Below are positions 1-8,587 of a DNA stretch of 64,000 nucleotides, one piece after another. The notes beneath the pieces are model-generated. The model saw only the letters and a list, made by a program, of their open reading frames with translations, was not told the DNA's origin and made no database searches. Each line of letters starts with the position of its first letter. Position 1 is the stretch's first letter. Source of the DNA: FEN-1073 sp050010135 (lineage in GTDB: Bacteria; Chloroflexota; Anaerolineae; Anaerolineales; RBG-16-64-43); the NCBI GenBank assembly GCA_050010135.1, contig JBEKLP010000001.1:1-64000 (forward strand). Reading direction: 5' to 3'. Made by a program: the position numbers and the translations under genes.

Positions 1-955
1 TCGCGACGACCAGCGCGTTCGGATCGGCCAAGCCGATATCCTCCCCGGCCAGGATCAGCATGCGGCGGATGATGAAACGCGGATCTTCGCCGGAGTAGAG
101 CATGCGCGCCATCCAATAGAGCGCCGCATCCGGATCGGAACCGCGCAGGGATTTAATGAATGCGCTGATTGTGTCGTAGTGTGCGTCGCCGTCGCGGTCG
201 TAGAGCAGCGCCCGCCGCTGGATGGATTCCTGCGCCACGGCGAGGGTCACGCGGGTCGCGCCGTCCTCCCCCGGCGGGGTGGATTCGACCGCTAGCTCGA
301 GCGCGTTGAGCGCATTGCGCGCGTCGCCGCCGGCCACGTCCACCAGGTGCGCCTCCGCCTCCGCAGAGAGCAGCACCTTGCGCCGGCCATAGCCGCGCTC
401 GGGGTCCTCCAGCGCGCGCCGGATCAGGCGGCGCACGTCGTCGCCCGATAGCGGCCGCATTTGGAAGATGCGCGAGCGCGAAACGAGTGCGCCGATCACC
501 TCGAAATACGGATTCTCTGTCGTCGCGCCGATCAGAACGATTGCGCCGTTTTCGACGTGCGGAAGGAGCGCGTCCTGCTGGGCCTTGTTCCAGCGGTGAA
601 CTTCGTCCACAAAAAGGATGGTGCGAATGCCGTTGTGCTTGCGCCGGTCGGTGGCTTGGGCGATCACGCGGCGCAGCTCGGCCACGCCGGCCAGCACCGC
701 GCTGAGGGTTTCGAAATGCGATTTGGTGGTTCCGGCGATGATTTGCGCCAGCGAAGTTTTGCCGCTTCCGGGAGGACCCCACAGGAGGATGGAGGAAAAC
801 AGCCGGTCGGATTCGATCGCCCGGCGGAGGAGTTTGCCCGGACCGATGATGTCATCCTGGCCCACGAACTCATCCAGCGTGCGCGGGCGCATGCGCGCCG
901 CCAGCGGCGCCTCGCGTTGCATCCGTTCCGCCAGCGCGTGGTCGAAAAGGTCCAC
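1..955 (-). CDS. rarA: Replication-associated recombination protein A (AAA+ ATPase), 3' end cut by window
   Basis: RarA/MgsA-family clamp-loader-like AAA+ ATPase, which acts at stalled replication forks. 318 codons are visible and the C-terminus lies outside the window. Walker A GPPGSGKT is at residues 60-67, Walker B FVDEVHR at about 115-121, and sensor-1-like GATTENP at about 143-149; then comes the family-typical helical region including an RALLYDRDGDAHYD stretch. The start is a GTG at 955 (MDLFDHALAERM). A TATACT box ends 7 nt before it, which fits a leaderless message. It is transcribed away from the window and separated from the lar block by a terminator. The family call is firm. Confidence 0.93.
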   Translation of the reverse strand, partial: MDLFDHALAERMQREAPLAARMRPRTLDEFVGQDDIIGPGKLLRRAIESDRLFSSILLWGPPGSGKTSLAQIIAGTTKSHFETLSAVLAGVAELRRVIAQATDRRKHNGIRTILFVDEVHRWNKAQQDALLPHVENGAIVLIGATTENPYFEVIGALVSRSRIFQMRPLSGDDVRRLIRRALEDPERGYGRRKVLLSAEAEAHLVDVAGGDARNALNALELAVESTPPGEDGATRVTLAVAQESIQRRALLYDRDGDAHYDTISAFIKSLRGSDPDAALYWMARMLYSGEDPRFIIRRMLILAGEDIGLADPNALVVA

Positions 956-962
956 GGACGGA

Positions 963-971
963 AGTATAGCA
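963..971 (-). promoter_or_regulatory. Extended -10 promoter of rarA
   Basis: On the minus strand TGC-TATACT is followed after 7 nt by the GTG start. A TTTACT hexamer lies 17 nt upstream as a possible -35. The spacing predicts a transcript that begins at or next to the start codon. Confidence 0.6.
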
Positions 972-1020
972 TGGGTGTTCCGCGAGTAAAACCCTTTTTT
1001 TACTGAGGAAACGAAGAAAA

Positions 1021-1055
1021 AAGGACACGGAGATTTTTAATTTCTACGTGTCCTT
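1021..1055 (-). terminator. Intrinsic terminator after glutaredoxin gene
   Basis: The arms AAGGACACG (1021-1029) and CGTGTCCTT (1047-1055) form a 9-bp stem. On the minus strand the stem runs into a T-rich tract (positions 1015-1022), closing the lar/glutaredoxin unit before rarA. A T-run also lies on the plus side. The words resemble the dispersed ACACGGA element seen near 18.76 and 48.3 kb. Confidence 0.65.
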
Positions 1056-1083
1056 CGTGTTTTTTGTGGATGACCGATAGAGA

Positions 1084-1362
1084 TCAATCCAATCCCAGCA
1101 GCCGCGCCACTCTTCTCTGATCCCAATCCACTACGATCGTCCCGCGAATGTTGAAGGTGGGGGTGGTTTCGTTTCCGTCGGCCCAACCCCGCACGCGGGC
1201 CGCGGCGGCACGATCTTTGGAAATATCCACCTCGACGTAGTCGATGTCGTATTCTTTTAAAAAGGCGCGCGCCGAACGGCATCCCGGGCACCATTGCGTG
1301 CAATACATAACAACGTCCGCCGTCGGTTCGGGAGTCTGGGGTTCTGCCTTTTTCCTGAACAT
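1084..1362 (-). CDS. Glutaredoxin-like thiol-disulfide oxidoreductase
   Basis: Small thioredoxin-fold protein of 92 residues. It has a glutaredoxin-type active site CPGC within YCTQWCPGCRSARAFL, a cis-proline stretch TTPTFNIRG, and a C-terminal WDQRRVARLLGLD helix. It resembles the Mrx1/NrdH-like glutaredoxins that reduce protein or low-molecular-weight disulfides in the cytosol. The reading frame extends upstream to 1527, but the ATG at 1362 has a GGAGG 8 nt before it and begins just before the conserved domain, so it is preferred. It lies 77 nt downstream of larC in the same direction and is probably the last gene of that unit. Confidence 0.85.
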   Translation of the reverse strand: MFRKKAEPQTPEPTADVVMYCTQWCPGCRSARAFLKEYDIDYVEVDISKDRAAAARVRGWADGNETTPTFNIRGTIVVDWDQRRVARLLGLD

Positions 1363-1439
1363 CACTGCCGCCTCCAGTTCGAAATTTGCCATTCGGTAAA
1401 CCGCACACCGTTGTTCGGCTGGTGGTAAAAAACCGTCGT

Positions 1440-2642
1440 TTATTTCTTCAACGAGCCGACGGCTGCCAAAGCCGCCTGGTAAACATCCTTCAACGGTATA
1501 TTTTTTTCCTTGGCGATGCGCAGGCAATCCCGGTATTCCGGGGCGATATTCATTACCCGACCGTTCAGCTTGGCAATTTTTACCTGCACCGGACCGAAGG
1601 AGGTTTCCACGGTGCCTTCCTCGCGGTCCAGCTTGCGCCGATCCACCGGATGCATGCGCACGCCTATTGTAGTCGTTTCCGAGAATACTATTCCGAGTGT
1701 TTCATCCAATTTCGGTTCATCCACCATCCAGCTGAGCATCACCGCCGGCCGGTTGCGCTTCATCTGGATCGGCGTGAGAAAAACATCCAGCGCCCCGGCT
1801 TCAAACAGTCTTTCCGATACGCGCTCGTAAAACTGGGGATTCATATCATCGATATTCACTTCCACGATCATTACCCGGTCGCCGCCTGGAGCCCCCGGTC
1901 CCATCCCCGTCGGAGCAGGCTGGCGCAATTCTTCGCCGACGGTCGCACGCAGCAGGTTGGCCCACGGCAGATCGCGCGATCCCGCCCCGTACCCCACGCG
2001 CTCAATAGTCATCGGAGGAGCGTCGCCGGCGGGTTCAGCCAGGGCGGCGATCAGCGCCGCACCAGTCGGGGTGACCAGCTCGGCGTCAAGATCGTGCCCA
2101 TACACCGGGAATCCCTTGAGCAGTTCGGCGGTTGCCGGCGCGGGGACAGGCAGCAGTCCGTGCGCCGACTGCACCGTGCCCGCGCCAATATGGATCGCGG
2201 AGCAATAGACTTTCTCCACGCCGAGCATCTCCAGGCAGATTGCGGTGCCGACGACGTCCAGGATGGCATCCACCGCGCCGACCTCGTGGAAGTGAATTTT
2301 CTCCACCGGCTCGCCGTGTGCTTTGGCCTCGGCCCGAGCGAGCTTCTGGAAAGCACATACGCTCCGCTCCTGGATACGCCGGGCCAACGGGCTGGAGCGG
2401 ATGATGTTTTCGATATCCGCCAGGTGCCGGTGCGGTTGCGTCTCCTCAATGCGGATATCCACAAACAGCCCGCGCAACCCGGTTTTTACCACCTCGCGGA
2501 TTTCCAATCGATAACCGCCAACCCCGATCTTCTCCAGTTCCCGGCGGAAGGAATCCTCCGCGAGGCCGCAGTCGAGCAGCGCACCGAGCGCCATATTGCC
2601 GCTGATGCCGGAAAAACAATCGAGATAGGCTATCTTTGCCAT
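1440..2642 (-). CDS. larC: Nickel-pincer cofactor nickel insertase LarC
   Basis: LarC is a CTP-dependent nickel insertase that completes the nickel-pincer nucleotide cofactor first found in lactate racemase LarA. The 400-residue protein opens with AYLDCFSGISGNMALGALLD and has HFHEVGAVDAILDVVG and GTVQSAHGLLPVPAPAT blocks (N-terminal LarC1 part). The C-terminal LarC2 part has EVNIDDMNPQFYERV and TTIGVRM. In Lactobacillus plantarum the two parts are joined by programmed frameshifting; here one continuous frame covers both. The start is ATG 2642 with no strong ribosome site. An extended -10 lies 44 nt upstream, so larC may have its own promoter 207 nt after larB. Confidence 0.95.
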   Translation of the reverse strand: MAKIAYLDCFSGISGNMALGALLDCGLAEDSFRRELEKIGVGGYRLEIREVVKTGLRGLFVDIRIEETQPHRHLADIENIIRSSPLARRIQERSVCAFQKLARAEAKAHGEPVEKIHFHEVGAVDAILDVVGTAICLEMLGVEKVYCSAIHIGAGTVQSAHGLLPVPAPATAELLKGFPVYGHDLDAELVTPTGAALIAALAEPAGDAPPMTIERVGYGAGSRDLPWANLLRATVGEELRQPAPTGMGPGAPGGDRVMIVEVNIDDMNPQFYERVSERLFEAGALDVFLTPIQMKRNRPAVMLSWMVDEPKLDETLGIVFSETTTIGVRMHPVDRRKLDREEGTVETSFGPVQVKIAKLNGRVMNIAPEYRDCLRIAKEKNIPLKDVYQAALAAVGSLKK

Positions 2643-2686
2643 GGTTTTACGACATTCCTGCGTCGCTATGGACCAATCCGCGATCG

Positions 2687-2695
2687 ATCATAGCA
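2687..2695 (-). promoter_or_regulatory. Extended -10 promoter of larC
   Basis: The larB-larC gap (2643-2849) holds TGC-TATGAT on the minus strand, 44 nt before the larC ATG, with a weak TTTCCG 17 nt further upstream. It would allow larC and the glutaredoxin gene to be expressed separately from larEB. Confidence 0.45.
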
Positions 2696-2849
2696 TGATA
2701 CGAAGTTAACGGAAAAACCATGCCGTGAGCAATTCTCGCAAGGCTCTCCCTATGGTGGATGGATTTAGGATGCTCTCCCGTGTACTTCTTCTTTGGATTC
2801 CGATTTCCCGGATGATTATTTTCGAGGAAGCGTTCTCCGGGGATTGCAG

Positions 2850-3593
2850 CTATTGGTTTATCAAATGCGCGGTGTATCCGCCCCCGAAACCGTTGTCGAT
2901 GTTGACCACGGTAACCCCCGGTGCGCAGGAATTCAGCATGGTCAGGAGCGCCGCCACTCCGCCGAAGGAAACGCCGTAGCCGATGCTCGTCGGCACCGCG
3001 ATCACCGGCCGGCTGACCAAACCGGCGACGACGCTGGGCAACGCGCCGTCCATCCCGGCCACGACCACAAGCACATTGGCGGAGAATAGATTTTCCTTGC
3101 GGTCGAACAGGCGATGAATGCCGGCCACGCCCACGTCGAACAGCCGCTCGACTTTGCTCCCGAGCGTCTCGGCGGTGACGGCCGCTTCCTCGGCCACGGG
3201 GATATCGGCCGTGCCGGCGCTGACTACCAGCACCGTCCCCTTCCCCGTCTGCGGCGCGTTCCCGCCCAGAACCAGAATCCGCGCCTCCGGGTGATAGACT
3301 GCCGCGGGAAATTTCTTTCGCACCGCTTCGGCATCAACGGGGGGCATCCGCGCTGCCATCACCTGCCCCTCATGCTTAGCCAACCTCTCGAAGATGGCGA
3401 CGATCTGCTCGGTCGTTTTACCGGGGCAGAAGATCACTTCGGGGAATCCCTTCCGCAGCGCGCGGTGCGTATCGACCTGGGCAAAACCCAGATCCTCGTA
3501 GGGCAGATTCTTCAGGCGTGCAAACGCATCCTCCACGCCGGTCTTCCCGGTGCGAACCTCTTCCAATAAAACGCGAATCCGTTCAGTGTCCAT
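2850..3593 (-). CDS. larB: Pyridinium-3,5-biscarboxylic acid mononucleotide synthase LarB
   Basis: LarB carboxylates and hydrolyses nicotinate adenine dinucleotide to the biscarboxylated pyridinium mononucleotide, the first step of nickel-pincer cofactor synthesis. The 247-residue protein has a helical N-terminal part (ERIRVLLEEVRTGKTGVEDA) followed by a PurE/AIR-carboxylase-like domain with VVSAGTADIPVAEEAA, VVVAGMDGALPSVVAGL and PTSIGYGVSFGG. The start ATG overlaps the end of larE by 11 nt, with an AAGGA ribosome site inside larE, so the two are translationally coupled. Confidence 0.95.
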   Translation of the reverse strand: MDTERIRVLLEEVRTGKTGVEDAFARLKNLPYEDLGFAQVDTHRALRKGFPEVIFCPGKTTEQIVAIFERLAKHEGQVMAARMPPVDAEAVRKKFPAAVYHPEARILVLGGNAPQTGKGTVLVVSAGTADIPVAEEAAVTAETLGSKVERLFDVGVAGIHRLFDRKENLFSANVLVVVAGMDGALPSVVAGLVSRPVIAVPTSIGYGVSFGGVAALLTMLNSCAPGVTVVNIDNGFGGGYTAHLINQ

Positions 3594-4431
3594 CCCGCGC
3601 TTCCTTCGCTGGCTCGAGCGTCTCGTTCAAACTCCCCCGTCGGTATCCCTCCAGATCGGCCGAGATATATTGATACCCGGCCGCGCGCAAAGCCGCCACA
3701 ACCTTTGCGGCGATCTCCGGGGAGGCCAGGCGGGATATTTCCTCCGGAAGAACCTCAACCCGCGCCATCGTCTGATAATCCCGCACGCGGACAACCCCAA
3801 AACCCAGCGCTTTGAGCGCCGCTTCCGCCGTCCGCACGCGCAGGAGACCTTCATGTGTGATCCGCGCCCCGTACGGGAAACGCGCCGCCAGGCACGATTC
3901 AGCAGGCTTGTTCCAATTCACAAGCCCGGCACGGTGCGCGAGCCCGCGGATTTCCGCCTTGCCCAGATCCGCCTCGCGCAGCGGGCTGCGCGCGCCGGCT
4001 TCCTTTACCGCGCGCTCTCCCGGCCTGTAATCGCCCAGATCGTCGCGGTTCGAGCCTTCCACGATCCAGGCAATGTGTTCCTTCCGCATTTCTTCCGACA
4101 GGTTTCCCAACACGCCGCGTTTGCAATAGTAGCATCGATCCTGCGGATTGTGCACAAACACCTCGTCCTCAATCTGATCCGCTTGGAGAAAAATGTGGCG
4201 CACCCCGAGCGAGCGGGGAAGCTCGCCGAGCGTTTCCTCGTTCTGTTCGATATAGATCGGGCTTTGGGCCGTCGCCGCGATGACCTGGCCCGGCCCCAGC
4301 GCCTGCACGGCCTCCCAAAGCAGCAGGCTGCTGTCCACGCCGCCGGAATACGCGACCATCACGGAGCCGAGCCCGCGCAGGATCCGCTGCAGCGCCTGTT
4401 GCTTTTTTTCCAACTCCAGATTATTAGTCAT
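3583..4431 (-). CDS. larE: ATP-dependent sulfur transferase LarE
   Basis: LarE is a PP-loop AMPylating enzyme that converts the two carboxylates of the LarB product to thiocarboxylates. The 282-residue protein has the PP-loop SGGVDS at 29-34, CYYC at 100-103, and Cys180 in KPAESCLAARFPYG, the place of the sacrificial cysteine of the L. plantarum enzyme. The extra CxxC pair together with Cys180 matches the three-cysteine LarE type reported to hold an iron-sulfur cluster and act catalytically; that subtype call is from memory of the family. The gene starts the larE-larB pair, and 182 nt with a palindromic repeat separate it from the upstream methyltransferase gene. Confidence 0.94.
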   Translation of the reverse strand: MTNNLELEKKQQALQRILRGLGSVMVAYSGGVDSSLLLWEAVQALGPGQVIAATAQSPIYIEQNEETLGELPRSLGVRHIFLQADQIEDEVFVHNPQDRCYYCKRGVLGNLSEEMRKEHIAWIVEGSNRDDLGDYRPGERAVKEAGARSPLREADLGKAEIRGLAHRAGLVNWNKPAESCLAARFPYGARITHEGLLRVRTAEAALKALGFGVVRVRDYQTMARVEVLPEEISRLASPEIAAKVVAALRAAGYQYISADLEGYRRGSLNETLEPAKEARDGH

Positions 4432-4498
4432 ATCTGTCCACTTCTTCCGCGAGCCATCGGGAGAATTTTGCTAATAGGATGCGGAAAACAAGAAGGCT

Positions 4499-4588
4499 GT
4501 CATTGCGAGCGACCGAAGGGAGCGAAGCAATCTCGTTTTTCGCATCAGAAAGGCCAGATTGCTTCGTCGCTTCGCTCCTCGCAATGAC
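4499..4588. repeat. Dispersed palindromic repeat (CATTGCGAG type)
   Basis: A left arm at 4499-4533 (starts GTCATTGCGAGCGAC) and a right arm at 4556-4588 (ends CTCGCAATGAC) are nearly complementary. Weaker outer pairing of GCGGAAAA (4481) with TTTCCGC (4601-4607) flanks them. Elements with these words are common in many bacterial genomes. It sits between the methyltransferase gene and larE and could attenuate read-through. Confidence 0.75.
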
Positions 4589-4613
4589 AAATCCGAACTT
4601 TTTCCGCAGCCTG

Positions 4614-5276
4614 CTAAGTCTTCCGCGTGCCGATCAGAATCCAAGCGATGTGGTGATGCGGTTTGCCCTCCGCCCTCGGCTCGAGGAATTCGTGCTCGAA
4701 CAGCGCGCGAATGCCCAGACACCGAAAGTCCGCCTCCAATTCCTCGCGCGTGCTCAGGTGAAGATGAAACTTCTCCTCGCCGGATACCGCGCTCGTGGAA
4801 ATCTCGTTCCCCTTGCCGGCGTGCTCCGGATCGCGGCTTGAGAGCCCGCCCAGGAGCAGCAAGCCCCCGGGCGCCAGCCACGCAGGTGCCGCGCGGCAAA
4901 ATTGATTTCTCTCTTCCGGGGAAAGAACCTGGTACAGATTGGCGGCGTACACCAGATCGAACGATCCTTCCGTCACATCCTGGAAGCGCGCCTGGCGAAA
5001 CTCCACCTTTCGGCGGTTCTTCGCGGTCAGGCTCGCGCGCGCCATTTCCATCGCCTGCCCGGAAGGATCTATGCCCACCAAGTTGATCTTCCACTGGTCG
5101 GCAAAATACAGGGCGTCGCGGCCGTATCCGCAACCGATTTCCAGCATCCGCTTTCCGTCGGTTGGGATCTTCTCCTTTTCGAAAAACATTCCTATCACGC
5201 GGGCAATCTCGCTGGGCTGACCACCCCAGATTTTGCGCCCGGTGCGGTAGGCACCGTCCCAATACGACAGACTCAT
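4614..5276 (-). CDS. SAM-dependent class I methyltransferase
   Basis: 220-residue Rossmann methyltransferase. Motif I is MLEIGCGYGRDALYFA (near residue 42), an acidic loop VGIDPS follows, and FDLVYAANLYQVLS is the motif IV region. The substrate cannot be told; the fold resembles tellurite-resistance/UbiE-like small-molecule methylases. The ATG at 5276 overlaps the TGA of the HAD gene (ATGA), and upstream in-frame codons are not protein-like, so this start is secure. It is coupled to the HAD and 2-hydroxyacid dehydrogenase genes. Confidence 0.85.
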   Translation of the reverse strand: MSLSYWDGAYRTGRKIWGGQPSEIARVIGMFFEKEKIPTDGKRMLEIGCGYGRDALYFADQWKINLVGIDPSGQAMEMARASLTAKNRRKVEFRQARFQDVTEGSFDLVYAANLYQVLSPEERNQFCRAAPAWLAPGGLLLLGGLSSRDPEHAGKGNEISTSAVSGEEKFHLHLSTREELEADFRCLGIRALFEHEFLEPRAEGKPHHHIAWILIGTRKT

Positions 5277-6031
5277 TTTTTCCCCGGCCCTTTCCAATGC
5301 GCGAGTATCGCGGCCACTTCGCCTATGGTTTTCACCTGGGCGTCGGCCGAGACCTTTCCCAGGAACGGCCGGTTGGTCGGAGATTGTTCCTCGGTGCAAA
5401 GCCAGATGGTCCGCATGCCGAGGTTTTTGGCCCCAAGAATATCCATCCCCAGCTGGTCTCCGACCATCACGATCTGCGGCGCCGGAATACCCCACGCTTT
5501 GAGGATGGGCTGGAACGCGCGCGCATCCGGCTTGCGGATGCCGATCTCGGCGGAGATGACGACCGGGTCGAAAATTTTTTCTAGCCTATGGTTGGCCAGC
5601 ATCCGCCGGACGTTGGCTTCGTCCGAGGCGTTGGAAAGCATCGCCATGCGCAAACCCAGCGCGCGGATCCTCCGCAGCGCGCTTTTCGTTTGGGGAAAGA
5701 GTTTCCAGTGCGATTCGTACACCGTGTACATTGCACGCAGCGAGCGCTGGATCCGGCTCAACGGCTGCGGAGGCACCCCCTCGGCCTGCAGGGTTTCCAC
5801 CAGCACCGCGGTGGAGGTGGTCTCGATATGATCGGACAGGCGTTTGCGTTCATACTCGTCGAACTTGCGCGCCAACCGGTCCAGGAAGGAGGATTCGCGC
5901 GGTTCCACCCCGTCGGCGCGGAGCTCCTCCAGAAGGGCATGGTGGGCTTGCTTGCGGACCTCAGCCCAATCTCCGTCGAAGGTGATGAGGGTCGACCCGT
6001 AATCGAAAATCACGCCCCGGATCGTTCCCAT
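5273..6031 (-). CDS. HAD-superfamily hydrolase with atypical motif I
   Basis: 252-residue haloacid-dehalogenase-fold protein, probably a phosphatase. Motif I reads FDYGSTL, with the nucleophile Asp kept but the usual second Asp (DxD) replaced by Gly. Motif II is MLSNAS, a motif III lysine is in GIRKPDARAF, and motif IV is VMVGDQLGMDILGAKNLG. The helical cap lies at residues about 20-95. It starts 3 nt after the dehydrogenase stop and overlaps the methyltransferase start. The general-acid loss could alter its chemistry; DYGxT variants do occur in HAD proteins, so it need not be inactive. Confidence 0.87.
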   Translation of the reverse strand: MGTIRGVIFDYGSTLITFDGDWAEVRKQAHHALLEELRADGVEPRESSFLDRLARKFDEYERKRLSDHIETTSTAVLVETLQAEGVPPQPLSRIQRSLRAMYTVYESHWKLFPQTKSALRRIRALGLRMAMLSNASDEANVRRMLANHRLEKIFDPVVISAEIGIRKPDARAFQPILKAWGIPAPQIVMVGDQLGMDILGAKNLGMRTIWLCTEEQSPTNRPFLGKVSADAQVKTIGEVAAILAHWKGPGKK

Positions 6032-6034
6032 GCG

Positions 6035-7051
6035 CTAATATCCCTCCCGCGGATCGAACCGGTTGAGCAGCGGTTGATTTCTCAGGTATCGCCGCAGGTT
6101 CTCCGTAAACAGCTCCGCCGCGCGCAGGTCGTACTTCGGCGAATTTCCGGCGATGTGCGGCGAGAGGAGCAGACCCGGAGTATCCCAAAGGTCGCTTTCC
6201 TCCGGCAAAGGTTCCTGGGCGAAAACATCGAGCGCGGCTCCGCCGAGTTTCCCCTCCCGCAGCGCCTTGCGCAGCGCTTCCTCATCCACTATGCCGCCGC
6301 GCGAGATATCCACCAGGCAGGCGCCGTCGCACATCGCCGCGATGGCTTCCGGGCCGAACCACCCGCGCGTTTCTTCCGTGAGCGGCGCGCTGATCACCAC
6401 GAAATCGCACTCTTCCAACATCCGGTGCAATGACTGCGGCGGATAGATGCGCGCGGGAATTCTTCCTTCCGGATCACCGAGACCTTCCACGGTATACCCC
6501 GGATCTTCCGGAGACCTCACGTTGCGCTTCGTCGCCAATATCCGCGCGCCGAAACCCTTGCAGAGCCGCGCCACCTCGCGCCCCACGCTTCCATATCCGG
6601 CAATGCCAACCGTCGCCCCGCGCAATTCGTGAGGGCGGAAGCGTTCCCATTTTTCCCGCGGCCACTCGCGCTCGGATTGGGAGCGCACCAGCGCGGGCAG
6701 GCGATGGCCCAGGGCCAGCATCATCATCACCACGTACTCGGCCATCTGCGGCGCCGCCGCGCCCGAAAGCGACGTGCATTGCACGCCCCGATCCAGGAGC
6801 GGCCGCAGCGGCAAGTGATCCAATCCGGCCATGTGGAACTGGATCCATTTCAAATTCGGCGCCTGCTCCGGCTTGGGAACGACCCGCAAGGTATACAGCA
6901 CTTCCGCCCGGGCCATGAGACCCGGCGGCGCTTCGTCGGGCTTGAGCGCGGGATGAACGTGGAACTCCAGCCGCGGGGAGACCGCCTGCAACCGTTCCAA
7001 AACGTCCGCAGGAAAAGATTCCGTGACGAGAATGAAAATACTTTCCTCCAT
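6035..7051 (-). CDS. D-isomer-specific 2-hydroxyacid dehydrogenase family protein
   Basis: 338-residue NAD(P)-dependent oxidoreductase that interconverts a 2-oxoacid and a D-2-hydroxyacid. The nucleotide-binding motif is GIAGYGSVGREVA (near 146-158). The catalytic triad is visible as Arg in VDISRGGIVDEEAL, Glu in FAQEPLPEES and His in LSPHIAGNS. The N-terminal half is divergent, and the exact substrate (lactate, glyoxylate, phosphoglycerate) cannot be read. It heads the run dehydrogenase-HAD-methyltransferase upstream of the lar genes, with a lactate-type permease 1.5 kb further on, which makes a 2-hydroxyacid substrate attractive. Confidence 0.9.
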   Translation of the reverse strand: MEESIFILVTESFPADVLERLQAVSPRLEFHVHPALKPDEAPPGLMARAEVLYTLRVVPKPEQAPNLKWIQFHMAGLDHLPLRPLLDRGVQCTSLSGAAAPQMAEYVVMMMLALGHRLPALVRSQSEREWPREKWERFRPHELRGATVGIAGYGSVGREVARLCKGFGARILATKRNVRSPEDPGYTVEGLGDPEGRIPARIYPPQSLHRMLEECDFVVISAPLTEETRGWFGPEAIAAMCDGACLVDISRGGIVDEEALRKALREGKLGGAALDVFAQEPLPEESDLWDTPGLLLSPHIAGNSPKYDLRAAELFTENLRRYLRNQPLLNRFDPREGY

Positions 7052-7123
7052 GGATTTGGTTGACCTTATCTCATTCCTGATGATCCATTCCGATCCGGGT
7101 TCAGCGGGGCGTCACCGGGTGCT

Positions 7124-8140
7124 TCATGCCGGGACATTTCTCAACGTCCGCACGGCCCGTAGTGTAACCCACTTGTTGGGTGCTTTCTTCGAACCGAAAT
7201 CCACCCAGGTCTTGCCGGCATAATCATACTCGAGCGGCCACCGTCCCTGGTCGTCCTGTTTTTCGCGGATGGCGGTTATGGCGTTGGCCAGGCGGGGATC
7301 GCGCCCGAATCCAAGCGCAACCAGCGCATCGACGTTCTGCAAAACGTCTGTGACGTAGAATAAAGGGAAACCGAATTTCCACCAACTGGAGTTCGGTTTT
7401 TTGCTGTACCCGGCAGGGTAAAGCGCCGACGCCGGATCTACGCTTAGCAGGAAATCTGCGCCGCGTTTGATGGCCCGGGCTGCGAGGGGCGTGCGCAGAG
7501 TTTTCGGCAGCGCGCCCAACGCCAGCATGACTTTCACCGCACCCCAGGCGCAAGCCAACTTGTTGTTGGCCCCGCAGGCAAAGTTCGGGCCGCATTTGCC
7601 GGCATAGTAGCGAACGGACTTCTCGCGGTCACCGGACGGCGCCACACCTTCGCCGGTGACGGTTCTGCTCATCCATTCGAACGCATTTCCAAGGAGAGCG
7701 GGATCATATCCGAGTTCGATCAACGCCCAGCAGAGATTGCCCTGCAGGCAGTCGACCGTTCCGGACGGCGCTCCCGTGAGCGTGAATTGACCGGCGGGCG
7801 TCAGGGCGTGGCTCATCAGATACGAGCAGGCTTTGGAAATACGCTTGTCTTCCTCGATCGACGCTCCCAATTGGGCCAGGAGGATGATCGCCCATACCGT
7901 CGACCGGTATTTGGGATTGTAGCCGGGCCCGGGTTTGACCCAATAGCCCGACGCGTCCATTTTGGAAAGAACGGCTGCGATGGGCCCTTCCCTGTGGGCT
8001 TTCTTGCGGGCGGCGCGCAACTCGGCGCTATCGGGCGGGGCCCGAAGAATGTCCCGCATCGCCAGATACCGCACACCGGGCGATTCGCTTTCCAGAAGCC
8101 ATGGCAAAGGGTCGGCCTTGAATTGCGATTTCCACGACAT
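7124..8140 (-). CDS. Alpha/alpha-toroid (terpene cyclase-like repeat) protein of unknown function
   Basis: 338 residues with repeated helical segments of the squalene/prenyltransferase toroid type: WLLESESPGVRYLAMRDIL at the N-terminus, then YRSTVWAIILLAQLGAS, DCLQGNLCWALIELGYD, ACAWGAVKVMLALGALP and VTDVLQNVDALVALGFGRDP. No DxDD cyclase motif and no catalytic residue set was recognised. Homologues of this kind are often mislabelled as nitrogen-fixation proteins. The start ATG at 8140 is supported by AAGGAGG 8 nt upstream. It is separate from the dehydrogenase operon by 72 nt. Confidence 0.75.
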   Translation of the reverse strand: MSWKSQFKADPLPWLLESESPGVRYLAMRDILRAPPDSAELRAARKKAHREGPIAAVLSKMDASGYWVKPGPGYNPKYRSTVWAIILLAQLGASIEEDKRISKACSYLMSHALTPAGQFTLTGAPSGTVDCLQGNLCWALIELGYDPALLGNAFEWMSRTVTGEGVAPSGDREKSVRYYAGKCGPNFACGANNKLACAWGAVKVMLALGALPKTLRTPLAARAIKRGADFLLSVDPASALYPAGYSKKPNSSWWKFGFPLFYVTDVLQNVDALVALGFGRDPRLANAITAIREKQDDQGRWPLEYDYAGKTWVDFGSKKAPNKWVTLRAVRTLRNVPA

Positions 8141-8587
8141 GGATTCTGCCTCCTTCGGTATACCGCTTCCCTTTCCCCCAAAAAGAAATCCAACGCAGAG
8201 GAATAATCGCCGCCGGGAATCGTATCAAGTTCCTTTCCGCGCCGCAATCTCTTTCATAAAAAGAGGAGCGGAACCGACCCGACACGACAACCCAGTTTTA
8301 CGCTTGCAGGCTGCAAAGGAATTCGGTTTTGTCATTATGCAGCAGGTTTTCCATCCCATCCTCTCTCACTCTGCCTTTCCCTCCTTCCCGTGATACGCGA
8401 AGGAGGGAAAGGAACCAGATTCCAGGGTGTATTAATTTATTCGCGGGGAGAGGGTGGATGGGATAGTAGATAATTTGCATAAATTGGTAAATAAACGACC
8501 GCGCGGTATCAAGGAGCGCAACCCCCATGAACTTGTCCATCAGGCTGCAGGTTATTCCTCATCCCGCGAAAGCGGGACAAACCGGAA
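8141..8587. other. Intergenic region with two hairpins, no convincing gene
   Basis: About 450 nt between the toroid gene and the permease. A 13-bp perfect inverted repeat has arms CTTTCCCTCCTTC (8375-8387) and GAAGGAGGGAAAG (8399-8411). A short hairpin TCCCGC-GAAA-GCGGGA at 8562-8577 lies just past the permease stop and may help end its transcript. An 80-codon minus-strand frame (8298-8540) runs across the inverted repeat and has no recognisable features. Confidence 0.55.

Noticed and set aside
1386..2693. 435-codon plus-strand frame
   Set aside because: It lies antisense to larC, which has clear family motifs; the translated product is Arg/His-rich and shows no domain, as expected of a shadow frame in GC-rich DNA.
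8298..8540. 80-codon minus-strand frame in the permease-toroid gap
   Set aside because: It reads across a perfect inverted repeat, has no ribosome site and no similarity that I recognise.
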